This document shows positions 43,709 through 53,151 of a DNA stretch of 64,000 bases, in pieces. Source of the stretch: Phyllobacterium sp. T1293. GTDB taxonomy: Bacteria; Pseudomonadota; Alphaproteobacteria; Rhizobiales; Rhizobiaceae. Within the stretch, counting starts at the first letter, position 1, and each line of letters opens with the position of its first letter. The translations under genes were made by a program, and so were the position numbers. The stretch lies in contig NZ_CP088275.1 in assembly GCF_020731415.2 (NCBI RefSeq), forward strand, positions 1 to 64,000. The letters run 5' to 3'. Below the pieces are notes generated by a model. The model saw only the letters and a list, made by a program, of their open reading frames with translations. It did no database searches and was not told the DNA's origin.

Positions 43709-44881
43709 ATGGCTATTGAAGCAGGCAAGCAAAAGGCAGCAACCCGGCGTATTCGCATCGGCATGGTCGGAGGAGGGCAGGGTGCCTTTATCGGCGCCGT
43801 ACACCGTATCGCCATGCGTATCGACGACCAGTATGAACTCGTCGCCGGAGCGCTCTCCTCTGATCCTGATCGAGCCAAGGCTTCGGCGAAGGAACTTGGG
43901 ATCGCGGAAGACCGTGCCTATGGTTCTTTCGAGGAAATGGCGAAAGCGGAAGCCAAACGCCCTGATGGTATTGAGGCGGTGGCAATCGTTACGCCGAACC
44001 ATATGCATGCACCCGCCGCAAAGGCTTTTCTGAAAGCTGGCATCCATGTGATCTGCGACAAGCCGTTGACCACCACGGTCAAGGATGCCAAAGAACTGGT
44101 GGCATTGGTGAAAAAATCAGGCAAGATTTTTGCCGTCACCCACAATTACACCGGCTATCCGATGATCCGGCAGGCGCGTGCAATGGTGGAAAAGGGCGTG
44201 CTTGGCACGATCCGTCTGGTGCAGGCCGAATACCCGCAGGACTGGCTGACCGAAAAAGCCGAAGACAGCGGATCAAAACAGGCGGAATGGCGAACCGATC
44301 CAAAACGCTCGGGCGCTGGCGGTGCGATCGGCGATATCGGTACCCATGCCTATAATCTCGCCTGCTTTGTTTCCGGTCTCACGTTGAAGCAGCTCTGTGC
44401 CGAGCTGACAAGTTTTGTCGAAGGGCGCAAGCTTGATGATGATGTGCAGATTTTGATGCGGTTCGACGGTGGTGCAAAGGGCATGCTGTGGGCCAGTCAG
44501 GTTGCACCCGGCCATGAGAATGGTCTGAAGCTGCGTGTCTATGGCACGAAAGGCGGATTGGAATGGACGCAGGCTGACCCGAATTATCTCTGGTATACGC
44601 CGTTCGGCAAACCAAAGCAGTTGCTGACCCGCGGCGGGGCAGGGGCTTATCCCGAAGCCGCCCGCGTAACGCGCGTTCCGGGTGGCCATCCGGAAGGTTA
44701 TCTCGAAGGCTTTGCCAATATCTACACCGAGGCCGCACAGGCCATCATCGCCGCCCGTACAGGCAAGAAGACACCAAAGGATGTGATCTATCCAACGGTC
44801 GAGGATGGTCTTGCGGGTATGGAATTTATCGAAGCGGCGGTGAAATCATCCAAGGCCGGTGGTGTGTGGACGAAGGTGTGA
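43709..44881 (+). CDS. Gfo/Idh/MocA family oxidoreductase
   Basis: 390 residues. The Rossmann fold opens with IRIGMVGGGQGAFIGAVHRIAMRI; the catalytic lysine is in the ICDKPLTTTVKDAKELV segment (the conserved E/D-K-P). GAGGAIGDIGTHAYNLACFVSG carries the Asp and His of the active site. These enzymes oxidise or epimerise sugars and inositols with NAD(P). GGAAGGAAG precedes the ATG. It is co-directional with the isomerase and importer genes. Confidence 0.9.
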   Translation: MAIEAGKQKAATRRIRIGMVGGGQGAFIGAVHRIAMRIDDQYELVAGALSSDPDRAKASAKELGIAEDRAYGSFEEMAKAEAKRPDGIEAVAIVTPNHMHAPAAKAFLKAGIHVICDKPLTTTVKDAKELVALVKKSGKIFAVTHNYTGYPMIRQARAMVEKGVLGTIRLVQAEYPQDWLTEKAEDSGSKQAEWRTDPKRSGAGGAIGDIGTHAYNLACFVSGLTLKQLCAELTSFVEGRKLDDDVQILMRFDGGAKGMLWASQVAPGHENGLKLRVYGTKGGLEWTQADPNYLWYTPFGKPKQLLTRGGAGAYPEAARVTRVPGGHPEGYLEGFANIYTEAAQAIIAARTGKKTPKDVIYPTVEDGLAGMEFIEAAVKSSKAGGVWTKV

Positions 44882-44930
44882 TGCAAGAACTGGCGGACCA
44901 TATTTACCCCCACCCCGCTGCTTTGCAGCG

Positions 44931-45052
44931 ACCCTCCCCACAAGGGGGAGGGTGGGGAGCCCGCCATATTAAATTATCTATAAGCGGGCGCACGCAGAAG
45001 GCACAACCGCTTACCCTCCCCCGACGTGGGGAGGGTCGGACCAAAGGTCCGG
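44931..45052. repeat. two copies of a G/C-rich palindrome (REP-like)
   Basis: ACCCTCCCC-n5-GGGGAGGGT (44931-44953) recurs as ACCCTCCCC-n6-GGGGAGGGT (45013-45036), followed by a GGACC-AAA-GGTCC hairpin inside 45037-45052. They lie in the leader between the dehydrogenase and importer ATPase genes. The repeated arms look like an interspersed extragenic element rather than a dedicated regulator site. Confidence 0.65.
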
Positions 45053-45070
45053 GGAGGGGGGAACTATACA

Positions 45071-46588
45071 ATGAGTGTCCTTGAAGCGCGCAGCATTGCC
45101 AAGGCTTTCGGGCCGGTGGAGGTGCTCACCGATATCAGCCTCACCATTCAACCCGGTGAGGTGCATGCGATTATCGGCGAAAACGGTGCTGGCAAATCCA
45201 CGCTGATGAAGCTTCTGAGCGGCCATTTGCAACCAACGCGCGGTTCGGTTGCGATGGATGGTCAGGATGTACACCTTGCAGGCCCTGTTGATGCGGAACA
45301 TCGCGGTCTCGTGCTGGTGCATCAGGAAATTCTACTCGCACCGCATCTGACTGTCGCACAGAACATTTTCATGGGCCGTGAGCTGAAGCGTGGCCTCATG
45401 GTCAATGATCGCGAGATGAACCGGCTGGCGGCGGAAGCGGTGCGTAAACTTGGTGCGGATATTGATCCCACGACGACGGTATCGCGGCTTTCCATTGCAC
45501 GGCGGCAGCTTGTGCAGATCGCCCGCGCCCTGCAGGTGCCACACCGCGTCGTGATCTTCGATGAACCGACAGCATCCCTCACGCCGATTGAAACGGAAGC
45601 GCTTCTCAAGGTCATTCGCAACCTGCGCGACCAGAATGTCGCCGTCCTCTACATTTCGCACCGCCTGCCTGAAGTCGCCGCCATTGCCGACCGCATCACC
45701 GTACTGCGCGACGGCAAACTGATTGCAACGCGCAACGCTTCGGAATTGCAGCCTGTTGATATGGCAAAGCTGATGGTCGGGCGCGATATGTCGAAGCTTT
45801 ATCCCGAGCGGGAAGAGACGGCGACGCGCGAGACGATTCTTGAAGTCACCAATTTTGATGTTCCTGACTATGCGCGCGGAGCGTCGTTTACCCTGCGCAA
45901 AGGTGAAATCCTTGGCTTCGCCGGGCTGATCGGGGCGGGGCGCACGGAATTGCTTGAGGGCATTGTCGGGCTGCGTGCGGGCCATGGCCAGATCAAGCTC
46001 CATGGTAAGCCGGTTCGCTTTCACGGGGTGCGCGACAGCATGGCCGCGGGGATTGTTTATCTGAGCGAAGACCGCAAGGGCAAAGGCCTGCTTCTGGCGC
46101 AGAATCTGCGCACCAATCTCACCCTTGCCTCGCTGGAGAAATTCACCAAAGGCCCGCTGATCGAGCGCAAACGCGAGGAGCAGGGGCTGGACAAGGCAAT
46201 CGCCGAATTCGACATCCGGGCCCGCCGCCGCGATTTGCTTGCGGGTCAGCTCTCCGGCGGCAATCAGCAAAAGCTGTTGCTTGCCAAGATGATGCTGCTA
46301 GATCCAAGCATCGTCATCATTGATGAGCCGACACGCGGCATCGATATCGGCACCAAAGAACAGATTTACAAATTCATCGCCGATCTCGCCAAGTCAGGGA
46401 AATCGGTCATCGTCATCTCCTCGGAAATGCAGGAGCTGATCGGCATCTGCCACCGCATCCTCGTCATGCGCTCATCGCGTATTGTCGGCGAGGTCACGGG
46501 CGAGGCGATGACCGAAGATGAAATCGTCGTCTACGCCACCGGCGTCAAAACAAACGAAGCAGAACTTTACGCAGCGGGGTCCGCATGA
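45071..46588 (+). CDS. sugar ABC transporter ATP-binding protein (RbsA/MglA type)
   Basis: 505 residues with two nucleotide-binding domains in the sugar-importer style: Walker A GENGAGKST in the first, a degenerate second Walker A (GLIGAGRTELLEG), signatures RLSIARRQLVQIARAL and QLSGGNQQKLLLAKMM, Walker B VVIFDEPT and IVIIDEPTRGID. The start at 45071 was chosen over a frame running into the palindromic repeat. Its stop overlaps the permease ATG by 4 bp. Confidence 0.9.
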   Translation: MSVLEARSIAKAFGPVEVLTDISLTIQPGEVHAIIGENGAGKSTLMKLLSGHLQPTRGSVAMDGQDVHLAGPVDAEHRGLVLVHQEILLAPHLTVAQNIFMGRELKRGLMVNDREMNRLAAEAVRKLGADIDPTTTVSRLSIARRQLVQIARALQVPHRVVIFDEPTASLTPIETEALLKVIRNLRDQNVAVLYISHRLPEVAAIADRITVLRDGKLIATRNASELQPVDMAKLMVGRDMSKLYPEREETATRETILEVTNFDVPDYARGASFTLRKGEILGFAGLIGAGRTELLEGIVGLRAGHGQIKLHGKPVRFHGVRDSMAAGIVYLSEDRKGKGLLLAQNLRTNLTLASLEKFTKGPLIERKREEQGLDKAIAEFDIRARRRDLLAGQLSGGNQQKLLLAKMMLLDPSIVIIDEPTRGIDIGTKEQIYKFIADLAKSGKSVIVISSEMQELIGICHRILVMRSSRIVGEVTGEAMTEDEIVVYATGVKTNEAELYAAGSA

Positions 46589-47595
46589 GCGATACACAAC
46601 CAACCACCGACACGCGTGGCTTCGCCCGCAAGATTGCAGATATTGACATGACTGCGGTTGCGCCGTTCCTCGCACTGGCTGTGCTGTTCATTCTGGGCGC
46701 TTTGGTCAATCCAAGCTTCATCGGAATTGACAATATATTGAACGTGCTGACCCGCTCATCCTTCATTGCGATCATTGCGGTGGGGGCGACCTTCGTCATT
46801 TCGGCAGGCGGGCTTGATCTCTCGGTGGGATCGATGGCCGCGCTTGTCGCGGGTATCATGATCCTGTTCCTGAACTCGGCAGCAATCGACGGCAATCTCG
46901 CTATGCTGGCTGTCGGTGTCGTTGTCGCCATTGGTGTTGGAGCTGGGGCCGGTCTGATCAATGGGGCTGTAACAACAATCGGGCGGATCGAGCCATTTAT
47001 CGTCACGCTTGGCACCATGGCCATCTATCGCTCTGTCACCGTCTGGCTGGCCAATGGCGGCTCCATTGCCATGAAATCCAACGAGATGCGCAATCTGTTC
47101 CGCCCTGTTTATACGGGAACATTCATTGGATTGCCCATTCCCGTCTGGATTATCATTGCCGTTGGTCTGCTCGGGGCTTTCATTCTCTACAAGACCTCCT
47201 TTGGACGGCATGTCATCGCGGTCGGTTCCAATGAGGATGTGGCGCGCTATTCCGGTATCCACGTCAACCGCGTTCGCGCCATGACCTATATTATTCAAGG
47301 CATCTGTGTTGCCATCGCGGTTGTTGTTTATGTGCCAAGACTGGGTGCTGCGACCACCACAACCGGTATGCTCTGGGAGTTGCAGGCCATCACCGCCGTT
47401 GTCATTGGCGGCACGGCGCTGAAAGGCGGTGTCGGGCGGATATGGGGCACGATCTGCGGTGCATTCATGCTGGAGATCGTCGGCAACATCATGGTGCTTT
47501 CGAACTTCGTCAGCGAGTATCTGATCGGTGCCGTACAGGGCGTTATCATCATCATCGCCATGCTTGTGCAGAGGACATTGCAGCGCAAGGGATAG
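46585..47595 (+). CDS. sugar ABC transporter permease (RbsC type)
   Basis: 336 residues. Characteristic segments: FVISAGGLDLSVGSMAALVAGIM, IEPFIVTLGTMAIYRSVTVWLANGG and GRHVIAVGSNEDVARYSGIHVNRVRAMTYIIQG. It forms the inner-membrane channel as a homodimer with the upstream double ATPase, to which it is translationally coupled. Confidence 0.9.
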   Translation: MSDTQPTTDTRGFARKIADIDMTAVAPFLALAVLFILGALVNPSFIGIDNILNVLTRSSFIAIIAVGATFVISAGGLDLSVGSMAALVAGIMILFLNSAAIDGNLAMLAVGVVVAIGVGAGAGLINGAVTTIGRIEPFIVTLGTMAIYRSVTVWLANGGSIAMKSNEMRNLFRPVYTGTFIGLPIPVWIIIAVGLLGAFILYKTSFGRHVIAVGSNEDVARYSGIHVNRVRAMTYIIQGICVAIAVVVYVPRLGAATTTTGMLWELQAITAVVIGGTALKGGVGRIWGTICGAFMLEIVGNIMVLSNFVSEYLIGAVQGVIIIIAMLVQRTLQRKG

Positions 47596-47672
47596 AATAA
47601 AGTTTGGGAGGGGGAGAATGGGCCACCCGCCGACCTCGAAGGAAAGGCCCGCAGAATATTTGGGAGAGAGAT

Positions 47673-48617
47673 ATGCGTAAACTTATCATGGGACTTGCCG
47701 GCGCGTTGCTCGCGTCAAGCATGACCTTGGCTCACGCCGAAGACAAGAAAGTCAGTATCGCCGTTTCCATTCCGGCCGCCGATCATGGCTGGACGGGCGG
47801 CGTGGTCTATCACGCGGAGCGGGCGGCAAAGATCCTTGAAGCCAACCATCCGGGCCTCAAGATCATTATCAAGACCTCGCCCGATGGTGCATCGCAGGCC
47901 AATGCGCTTGAAGACCTGACCACACAGGGCATCAATGCCTTGGTCACGCTGCCGCACAATTCCGACGAGTTGACCGACCCGATCCGTCAGGTCAAATCAA
48001 AGGGCGTGTTCGTCACTGTTGTCGACCGTGCTTTGTCTGATCCAACCATTCAGGACCTTTACGTTGCCGGCAACAATCCGGAACTTGGCCGTGTCGCCGG
48101 TAAATATCTGAAGGACAAGCTTGGCACCGCTGATGTTGTCGTCATTCGCGGTCTGCCAATCGTCATTGATGAAGAGCGCCAGAAGGGTTTTGACGAAGCC
48201 ATTGCCGGAAGCGGCATCAAGGTTCTCGACAAGCAGTTCGGTAACTGGTCACGCGATGACGCTTTCAAGGTCATGCAGGACTATCTGACCAAGTTCCCGA
48301 AGATCGATGCGGTCTGGTGTCAGGATGACGACATGGCGGTTGGTGTGCTTGAAGCCATCAGCCAGGCCAAGCGTACCGATATCAAGATGGTCATTGGCGG
48401 CGCGGGCATGAAGGACATGATCAAGCGTGTTGGTGACGGCGACGCCATGACACCAATCAATGTTCTCTATCCACCATCCATGATCGCAACGGCCCTCGAA
48501 TTGACGGTCGCCAATTTCTACGATCAGGTTCCGGTGCGCGGCAAGTACATCCTTGATGCCACATTGGTCACCAAGGAGAATGCCAAGGAATTCTACTTCC
48601 CGGATTCGCCATTCTGA
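47673..48617 (+). CDS. sugar ABC transporter substrate-binding protein (RbsB-like)
   Basis: 314 residues with signal peptide [22 protein letters not shown]. The periplasmic sugar-binding fold is seen from [28 protein letters not shown], the loop [35 protein letters not shown] and [27 protein letters not shown] precedes the ATG. It is the last gene of the unit and is followed by a terminator. Confidence 0.9.
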   Translation: MRKLIMGLAGALLASSMTLAHAEDKKVSIAVSIPAADHGWTGGVVYHAERAAKILEANHPGLKIIIKTSPDGASQANALEDLTTQGINALVTLPHNSDELTDPIRQVKSKGVFVTVVDRALSDPTIQDLYVAGNNPELGRVAGKYLKDKLGTADVVVIRGLPIVIDEERQKGFDEAIAGSGIKVLDKQFGNWSRDDAFKVMQDYLTKFPKIDAVWCQDDDMAVGVLEAISQAKRTDIKMVIGGAGMKDMIKRVGDGDAMTPINVLYPPSMIATALELTVANFYDQVPVRGKYILDATLVTKENAKEFYFPDSPF

Positions 48618-48639
48618 TCTGAACGGCATGACAATGGAT

Positions 48640-48667
48640 AAAGGCCCGCAAGGGCCTTTTTCTTTTG
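48640..48667 (+). terminator. rho-independent terminator of the sugar importer operon
   Basis: AAAGGCCC-GCAA-GGGCCTTT (48640-48659) followed by TTTCTTTTG, 22 bp after the binding-protein stop. Confidence 0.88.
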
Positions 48668-48672
48668 TATGT

Positions 48673-48717
48673 CAGGGTTGGCGCCGGGGGAGGACTCTTG
48701 CCCCGACGCCGACCCTG
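48673..48717. repeat. 17-bp-arm palindrome, REP-like
   Basis: Arms 48673-48689 and 48701-48717 pair over 17 bp with one mismatch and one G-U, around an 11-nt loop. It comes just after a good terminator, so it is more likely a repeat element than a second terminator. Confidence 0.55.
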
Positions 48718-48858
48718 TTGCGGCACGAATATACATGGCGGAAGCAGCGGTCATGCTACGGCCAATGCCTGCCGCAAAAAACTCATTTCTTGGTGGATTT
48801 CCCGGTTCCCGAGCAACACACACGCAATTTTTATCAAATTTTTCAAGCGTCAACTAAC

Positions 48859-48911
48859 TTGACTCGTTGACTCCTCTTTATGTTGAGTAATAAATATGAC
48901 CATAAGAGTCA
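48859..48911 (+). promoter_or_regulatory. hmu promoter with candidate IRO box (RirA-type)
   Basis: TTGACT occurs at 48859-48864 and 48867-48872; TAAATA (48891-48896) is a possible -10. TGA-N9-TCA at 48897-48911 fits the published iron-responsive operator of rhizobial RirA and would overlap the transcription start. The motif is short, so the evidence is mainly its position before a haem-uptake gene. Confidence 0.5.
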
Positions 48912-48970
48912 AGTTTGATTATCCGCATCCGGACTGTTCCGGGAGCGACAGCACGAAAAGGCGGCCCACA

Positions 48971-49180
48971 ATGTCACGACGCCAAATCATCGACCTGCAA
49001 GTCCGGCTTCCGAGGCTTGCACCCATAGCGCGGGAAATCATGCCGATCTCCCAATCCGATATGCGGGTCTACGGCAGCGAAATCCTGTTCGACGGCACCA
49101 CTGAGGTGGGCATCGAGCATGCCGGGTCGCTTTACCGTCTCAAAATCACCCGCCAGGGCAAGCTCATTCTCAACAAGTAA
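48971..49180 (+). CDS. hmuP: haemin uptake protein HmuP/HemP
   Basis: 69 residues ending in the family signature [25 protein letters not shown], diagnostic of HemP/HmuP. HmuP is a small regulator required with Irr for haem-uptake expression in Bradyrhizobium and Sinorhizobium. An ATG at 48896 is in frame, but it would overlap the predicted promoter and lacks a ribosome site, whereas AAAAGG stands 10 bases before 48971. It leads the hmuSTUV genes. A TonB-dependent haem receptor is not in the window. Confidence 0.85.
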   Translation: MSRRQIIDLQVRLPRLAPIAREIMPISQSDMRVYGSEILFDGTTEVGIEHAGSLYRLKITRQGKLILNK

Positions 49181-49204
49181 CGCATTGATAGGCACCCAGA
49201 GACC

Positions 49205-50263
49205 ATGACCGATATCCAAAAGCCGACACCCCAGCACATTCGCCAGGCACGGGCTGATAATCCAAAAATGCGCGAGCGCGATCTTGCCCAGCAACTCGGC
49301 ATTACCGAGGCTGATCTGGTTGCCGCATTCTGCGGTATCAATGTCATTCGCATCACGCCGCGCATCGAGACGTTCCTGACCGAAATCCAGACCTTGGGTG
49401 AGGTCATGGCGCTGACGCGCAATGAAAGCGCCGTCCACGAGAAGATCGGTGTTTACGACAAGCCTGTCGTCGGGAAACATGCCTCAATGCTTCTCGGCGA
49501 GCAGATCGATATGCGTCTCTTTCCCGATAGCTGGGCCCATGGCTTCGCGGTGGAAAAACAGGATGGCGAATTTACCCGCCGCAGCCTGCAGTTCTTCGAT
49601 GCGGCTGGCGAAGCGATCCACAAAATTCATCTGCGCCCGGCGTCCGATCTTGAAGCCTATCACGCGCTTGTCGCCAAGCTGCGCCTCGATGACCAGTCAC
49701 AGAGCATCGAAGTGAAGGCCTTGCCAAAGCTTGAAGAAAAAACTGCCGAAATTCATGAACTCGATGCGGATGGCCTGCGGGATCGCTGGACCCAGATGAA
49801 GGATGTGCATGAATTCTTTGGCATCCTGCGCTCACTGAAAATGACACGCCATCAGGCGGTGCAGGTGATCGGGCAAGATTTCGCCTGGGCCCTCGACCGC
49901 GATGCTCTAGGTGCCATGATGCATCATGCGGTGCAGGAGCAGATACCGATCATGTGCTTTGTCGGCAATCGCGGTTGCATTCAGATTCACTCCGGGCCGA
50001 TTGAAAACATCAAATCAATGGGTCCTTGGCTCAATATCCTTGATGAAACGTTTCATATGCATCTGCGGCTTGATCACATCGCGGAAGTTTGGGCCGTTCG
50101 CAAACCGACGAAGGACGGTCATGTAACCTCGCTCGAAGCCTATGGTGCCGAAGGTGAGATGATCATCCAGTTCTTTGGCAAGCGGCATGAGGGCTCGGGA
50201 GAGCGCGCCGACTGGCGCCAGCTCGTGGAGAGCATGCCCCGCATCATGCGTTCGGCGGCATAA
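49205..50263 (+). CDS. hmuS: haem-degrading/carrier protein HmuS (HemS/ChuS family)
   Basis: 352 residues with the duplicated HemS fold. The first half opens DNPKMRERDLAQQLGITEADLVAAFCG (similar to the N-terminal helix repeat), and the second half opens LDADGLRDRWTQMKDVHEFFGILRSLKMTRHQAVQVIGQDFAW. CFVGNRGCIQIHSGPIENIKSMGPWLNILDETFHMHLRLDHI holds conserved haem-pocket residues. The protein is cytoplasmic and takes haem from the HmuTUV importer; HemS-type proteins bind or break down haem. It starts 24 bp after hmuP. Confidence 0.9.
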   Translation: MTDIQKPTPQHIRQARADNPKMRERDLAQQLGITEADLVAAFCGINVIRITPRIETFLTEIQTLGEVMALTRNESAVHEKIGVYDKPVVGKHASMLLGEQIDMRLFPDSWAHGFAVEKQDGEFTRRSLQFFDAAGEAIHKIHLRPASDLEAYHALVAKLRLDDQSQSIEVKALPKLEEKTAEIHELDADGLRDRWTQMKDVHEFFGILRSLKMTRHQAVQVIGQDFAWALDRDALGAMMHHAVQEQIPIMCFVGNRGCIQIHSGPIENIKSMGPWLNILDETFHMHLRLDHIAEVWAVRKPTKDGHVTSLEAYGAEGEMIIQFFGKRHEGSGERADWRQLVESMPRIMRSAA

Positions 50264-50273
50264 GGAAATGAAC

Positions 50274-51173
50274 ATGTTTTCCAGAAACCGAAAACTGCCC
50301 CTTGCTGCTTCGTTTGCCGGGTTGCTGACATTGTCTTTGTCCCATGGCATCGCTTCAGCAGAAGAAGTAACCGGACGCCTTCCCGATGCAAGCCGCGTGG
50401 TTTCCATCGGCGATTCCATTACTGAAATTGTCTATGCACTGGGTGAGGAGGGCCATTTGGTCGGGCGCGACCAGACGAGCATCTATCCCGAAGCGGCACG
50501 GAAGTTGCCCGACGTGGGCTATATGCGTGCGCTTTCACCCGAAGGCGTGCTCTCCATCAACCCGACAGCCATTATTGCCGTCGAGGGCAGTGGCCCGAAA
50601 GAGACGATCGACGTTCTCAAAAAGGCCAGCGTTCCTTTTGTTTTCGTACCTGAGGACTATACGGGCAAAAGTATCACCGCGAAAATCCGCGTCGTGGGCG
50701 CGGCGCTTGGCGTCGATGACAAGGCCGAAAAGCTGGCCGCGCAGGTCGAAAAGGATTTGCAGACATCCGAAGACGCGACGAAGAACATCAAAAACCGCAA
50801 GCGCGTTCTGTTTGTGCTGAGTGCGCAAGGCGGCAAGATCATGGCTTCCGGTACCAAGACGGCGGCCAATGGTATCATAGCCCTCGCAGGTGCCGACAAT
50901 GCGATCACGGAATATCCGGGTTACAAACCGCTGACCGATGAGGCGATCATCACTGCCAAGCCCGATGTCATTCTGGTCATGGACCGCGGCGGCGATCACT
51001 CATCAGACAATGCCGACCTTCTTGCCAATGCGGCAATATCAGCCACACCGGCTGGCAAGGACAAGAAGATCATTCGTATGGGCGGTCAATATCTGCTGGG
51101 TTTTGGCCCGCGTGCGCCCAAGGCGATCCATGAACTGGCAGAAGCTATATACGGCAACGAACTAAGCCAATGA
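50274..51173 (+). CDS. hmuT: haem ABC transporter substrate-binding protein HmuT
   Basis: 299 residues with a signal peptide (LPLAASFAGLLTLSLSHGIASAEE). It follows the class III receptor pattern (RVVSIGDSITEIVYALGEEGHLVGRDQTSIYPEAARKLPDVGYMRALSPEGVLSINPTAIIA). The ATG at 50274 is preferred over 50268, because AAGGAA is properly spaced only for the former. It is the periplasmic haem receptor feeding HmuU. Confidence 0.9.
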   Translation: MFSRNRKLPLAASFAGLLTLSLSHGIASAEEVTGRLPDASRVVSIGDSITEIVYALGEEGHLVGRDQTSIYPEAARKLPDVGYMRALSPEGVLSINPTAIIAVEGSGPKETIDVLKKASVPFVFVPEDYTGKSITAKIRVVGAALGVDDKAEKLAAQVEKDLQTSEDATKNIKNRKRVLFVLSAQGGKIMASGTKTAANGIIALAGADNAITEYPGYKPLTDEAIITAKPDVILVMDRGGDHSSDNADLLANAAISATPAGKDKKIIRMGGQYLLGFGPRAPKAIHELAEAIYGNELSQ

Positions 51174-52291
51174 GCGAGGCAATCTTGAGAAAACCTGCCG
51201 TCCTTGCCTCCGCGCAGGGCGGCAAAAAACTGCGTCCTGATGGTGACAGATCCGCGCTTGCGCGTGCAGTGATTGCCTGTCTTGGCGTGGTGCTCATCGC
51301 CACTATCATTTTTAGCCTCGCGTTCGGCGCCTCCGATGCGTCTGTTATCGCTGTCGTAAAGTCCCTGATTTCGGGCGCTGACGGCACGGAAAGCGCACTG
51401 TCTGTCAGAGATCGCATCATTATCTATGATATCCGGCTGCCGCGCGTCATTCTCGGCACATTGATTGGAGCTTCGCTTGCCGTGTCCGGTGCGGTCATGC
51501 AGGGCCTTTTTCGCAATCCACTGGCAGATCCCGGCATTGTTGGCGTATCGGCGGGTGCGGGTCTGGGTGCAGTCAGCGTGATCGTATTGGGCGGAACCAT
51601 TTTTGCGCCTGTTGTCGCTTTATTTGGGCTTTATGCACTACCGCTTGCTGCTTTTTTCGGCGCCTTGGCCTTCACCCTTATTCTATACCGTGTGGCAACG
51701 CGGCGGGGACAAACATCCATCGCCACCATGCTGCTCGCGGGGATTGCGCTTGGTGCCATGGCCGCTGCCTATATCGGGGTTCTTGTTTATGTCGCCGATG
51801 ACAAGCAGTTACGTGACCTGACATTCTGGAGCCTCGGCTCGCTTGCCGGTGCCAGCTGGATCAAGATACTTGCATCAGGGCCGTTGATTGCATTCGCACT
51901 TGTCATTTCACCTTTCCTCGCCCGCGGCCTCAATGGTCTGGCATTGGGAGAGGCATCAGCCAGCCATCTCGGCATTCCCGTCCAGCGGTTCAAACGCATT
52001 GCCATTGTCACGGTTGCAGCGGCAACAGGCGCATCGGTTGCCGTCAGCGGTGGTATCGGCTTTGTCGGCGTAGTTGTCCCGCATCTTCTGCGCCTCGTAA
52101 TTGGTCCGGATCATCGTTACCTGTTGCCAGCGGCTGCGCTGCTTGGCGCAAGCCTGCTGCTGATTGCCGATGCTGTGAGCCGCACAATCGTTGCTCCATC
52201 AGAACTGCCCATCGGCATTGTCACTGCTGCCGTTGGTGCTCCCTTCTTCCTATGGATATTGCTGCGTCGTCGCGGCATTCTGGACCTATGA
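51170..52291 (+). CDS. hmuU: haem ABC transporter permease HmuU (FecCD family)
   Basis: 373 residues with about ten membrane segments. Family motifs: DIRLPRVILGTLIGASLAVSGAVMQGLFRNPLADPGIVGVSAGAGLG and the coupling region GGIGFVGVVVPHLLRLVIGPDHRYLLPAAALLGA. The ATG overlaps the hmuT stop by 4 bp, and its own stop overlaps the hmuV start. Confidence 0.93.
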   Translation: MSEAILRKPAVLASAQGGKKLRPDGDRSALARAVIACLGVVLIATIIFSLAFGASDASVIAVVKSLISGADGTESALSVRDRIIIYDIRLPRVILGTLIGASLAVSGAVMQGLFRNPLADPGIVGVSAGAGLGAVSVIVLGGTIFAPVVALFGLYALPLAAFFGALAFTLILYRVATRRGQTSIATMLLAGIALGAMAAAYIGVLVYVADDKQLRDLTFWSLGSLAGASWIKILASGPLIAFALVISPFLARGLNGLALGEASASHLGIPVQRFKRIAIVTVAAATGASVAVSGGIGFVGVVVPHLLRLVIGPDHRYLLPAAALLGASLLLIADAVSRTIVAPSELPIGIVTAAVGAPFFLWILLRRRGILDL

Positions 52292-53085
52292 CCATGATCC
52301 GCGTTTCCAATGTCTCCGTGTCACTTGGACGAAGCAAGATTGTCAAAGATGTATCCTTTGATGCTGGGGCAGGTGAGTTCACCGTCATCGTCGGCCCTAA
52401 TGGTTCGGGGAAAACGACATTGATGCGTGCTCTCTCCGGTGATCTGCCGCATGAGGGCACAATCAGCATCAATGGCACCCTGATCACCCAGTTGAAACTC
52501 TGGCAGATGGCGGCCATGCGCGCGATCCTGCCGCAATCAACCTCGCTGTCTTTCCCGTTCACCGTGCGGGAAATCGTCAAGCTTGGAATGACCAGCGGCC
52601 GTTCCGGCGCGCCTCGTCATACCGTGGATACCCTGCCGGATGACGCGCTCGAACGGGTCGACCTTGCAGGCTTTGGCGGACGTTTTTATCAGGAACTCTC
52701 CGGCGGCGAACAACAGCGCGTGCAACTGGCGCGCGTTCTCTGCCAGGTCTGGCAACCGGTGCTTGATGGCCAGCCCCGCTTCCTCTTTCTGGATGAACCG
52801 GTTTCCAGCCTCGATATCAAACACCAGCTTATTATCATGCAGATTGCCCGTGATTTTGCTGATCGTGGTGGCGGCGTCATCGCGATCCTGCACGACCTCA
52901 ATCTTACATCCATGTTTGCCGACCGTATTGTGGTTATGCACAGGGGCCATGCTGATTCTGTGGGTACACCTGAGCAAGTCTTGACGGATGACCGCATCTT
53001 GCGTGTTTATGAATGCGCGCTCAAAGTGGGTGGCCTGCCCGGCAAATCCGTACCATTTGTTTTGCCCCAATCCGCGATGCTCTGA
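52288..53085 (+). CDS. hmuV: haem ABC transporter ATP-binding protein HmuV
   Basis: 265 residues: Walker A GPNGSGKTT, signature LSGGEQQR, Walker B FLFLDEPVSSLD, switch His in AILHDLNL, as in BtuD/FhuC-class ATPases. The start at 52288 overlaps the hmuU stop. It completes the inner-membrane haem importer. Confidence 0.93.
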   Translation: MTMIRVSNVSVSLGRSKIVKDVSFDAGAGEFTVIVGPNGSGKTTLMRALSGDLPHEGTISINGTLITQLKLWQMAAMRAILPQSTSLSFPFTVREIVKLGMTSGRSGAPRHTVDTLPDDALERVDLAGFGGRFYQELSGGEQQRVQLARVLCQVWQPVLDGQPRFLFLDEPVSSLDIKHQLIIMQIARDFADRGGGVIAILHDLNLTSMFADRIVVMHRGHADSVGTPEQVLTDDRILRVYECALKVGGLPGKSVPFVLPQSAML

Positions 53086-53112
53086 GTTAGCGAAGATATC
53101 ACCATCTACCTA

Positions 53113-53140
53113 TTGACTGCGGATGGCGATTTGATACTAA
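53113..53140 (+). promoter_or_regulatory. candidate promoter of the nrd-cob operon
   Basis: TTGACT (53113-53118), 16 bases, then TACTAA (53135-53140). It lies a few bases before the riboswitch and after the hmuV stop. The -10 match is only moderate. Confidence 0.4.
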
Positions 53141-53151
53141 ATATAGATGTT

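Noticed and set aside
43013..44047. 344-codon minus-strand frame opposite the isomerase and dehydrogenase
   Set aside because: It covers two well-supported genes and their intergenic gap; no protein family is recognisable.
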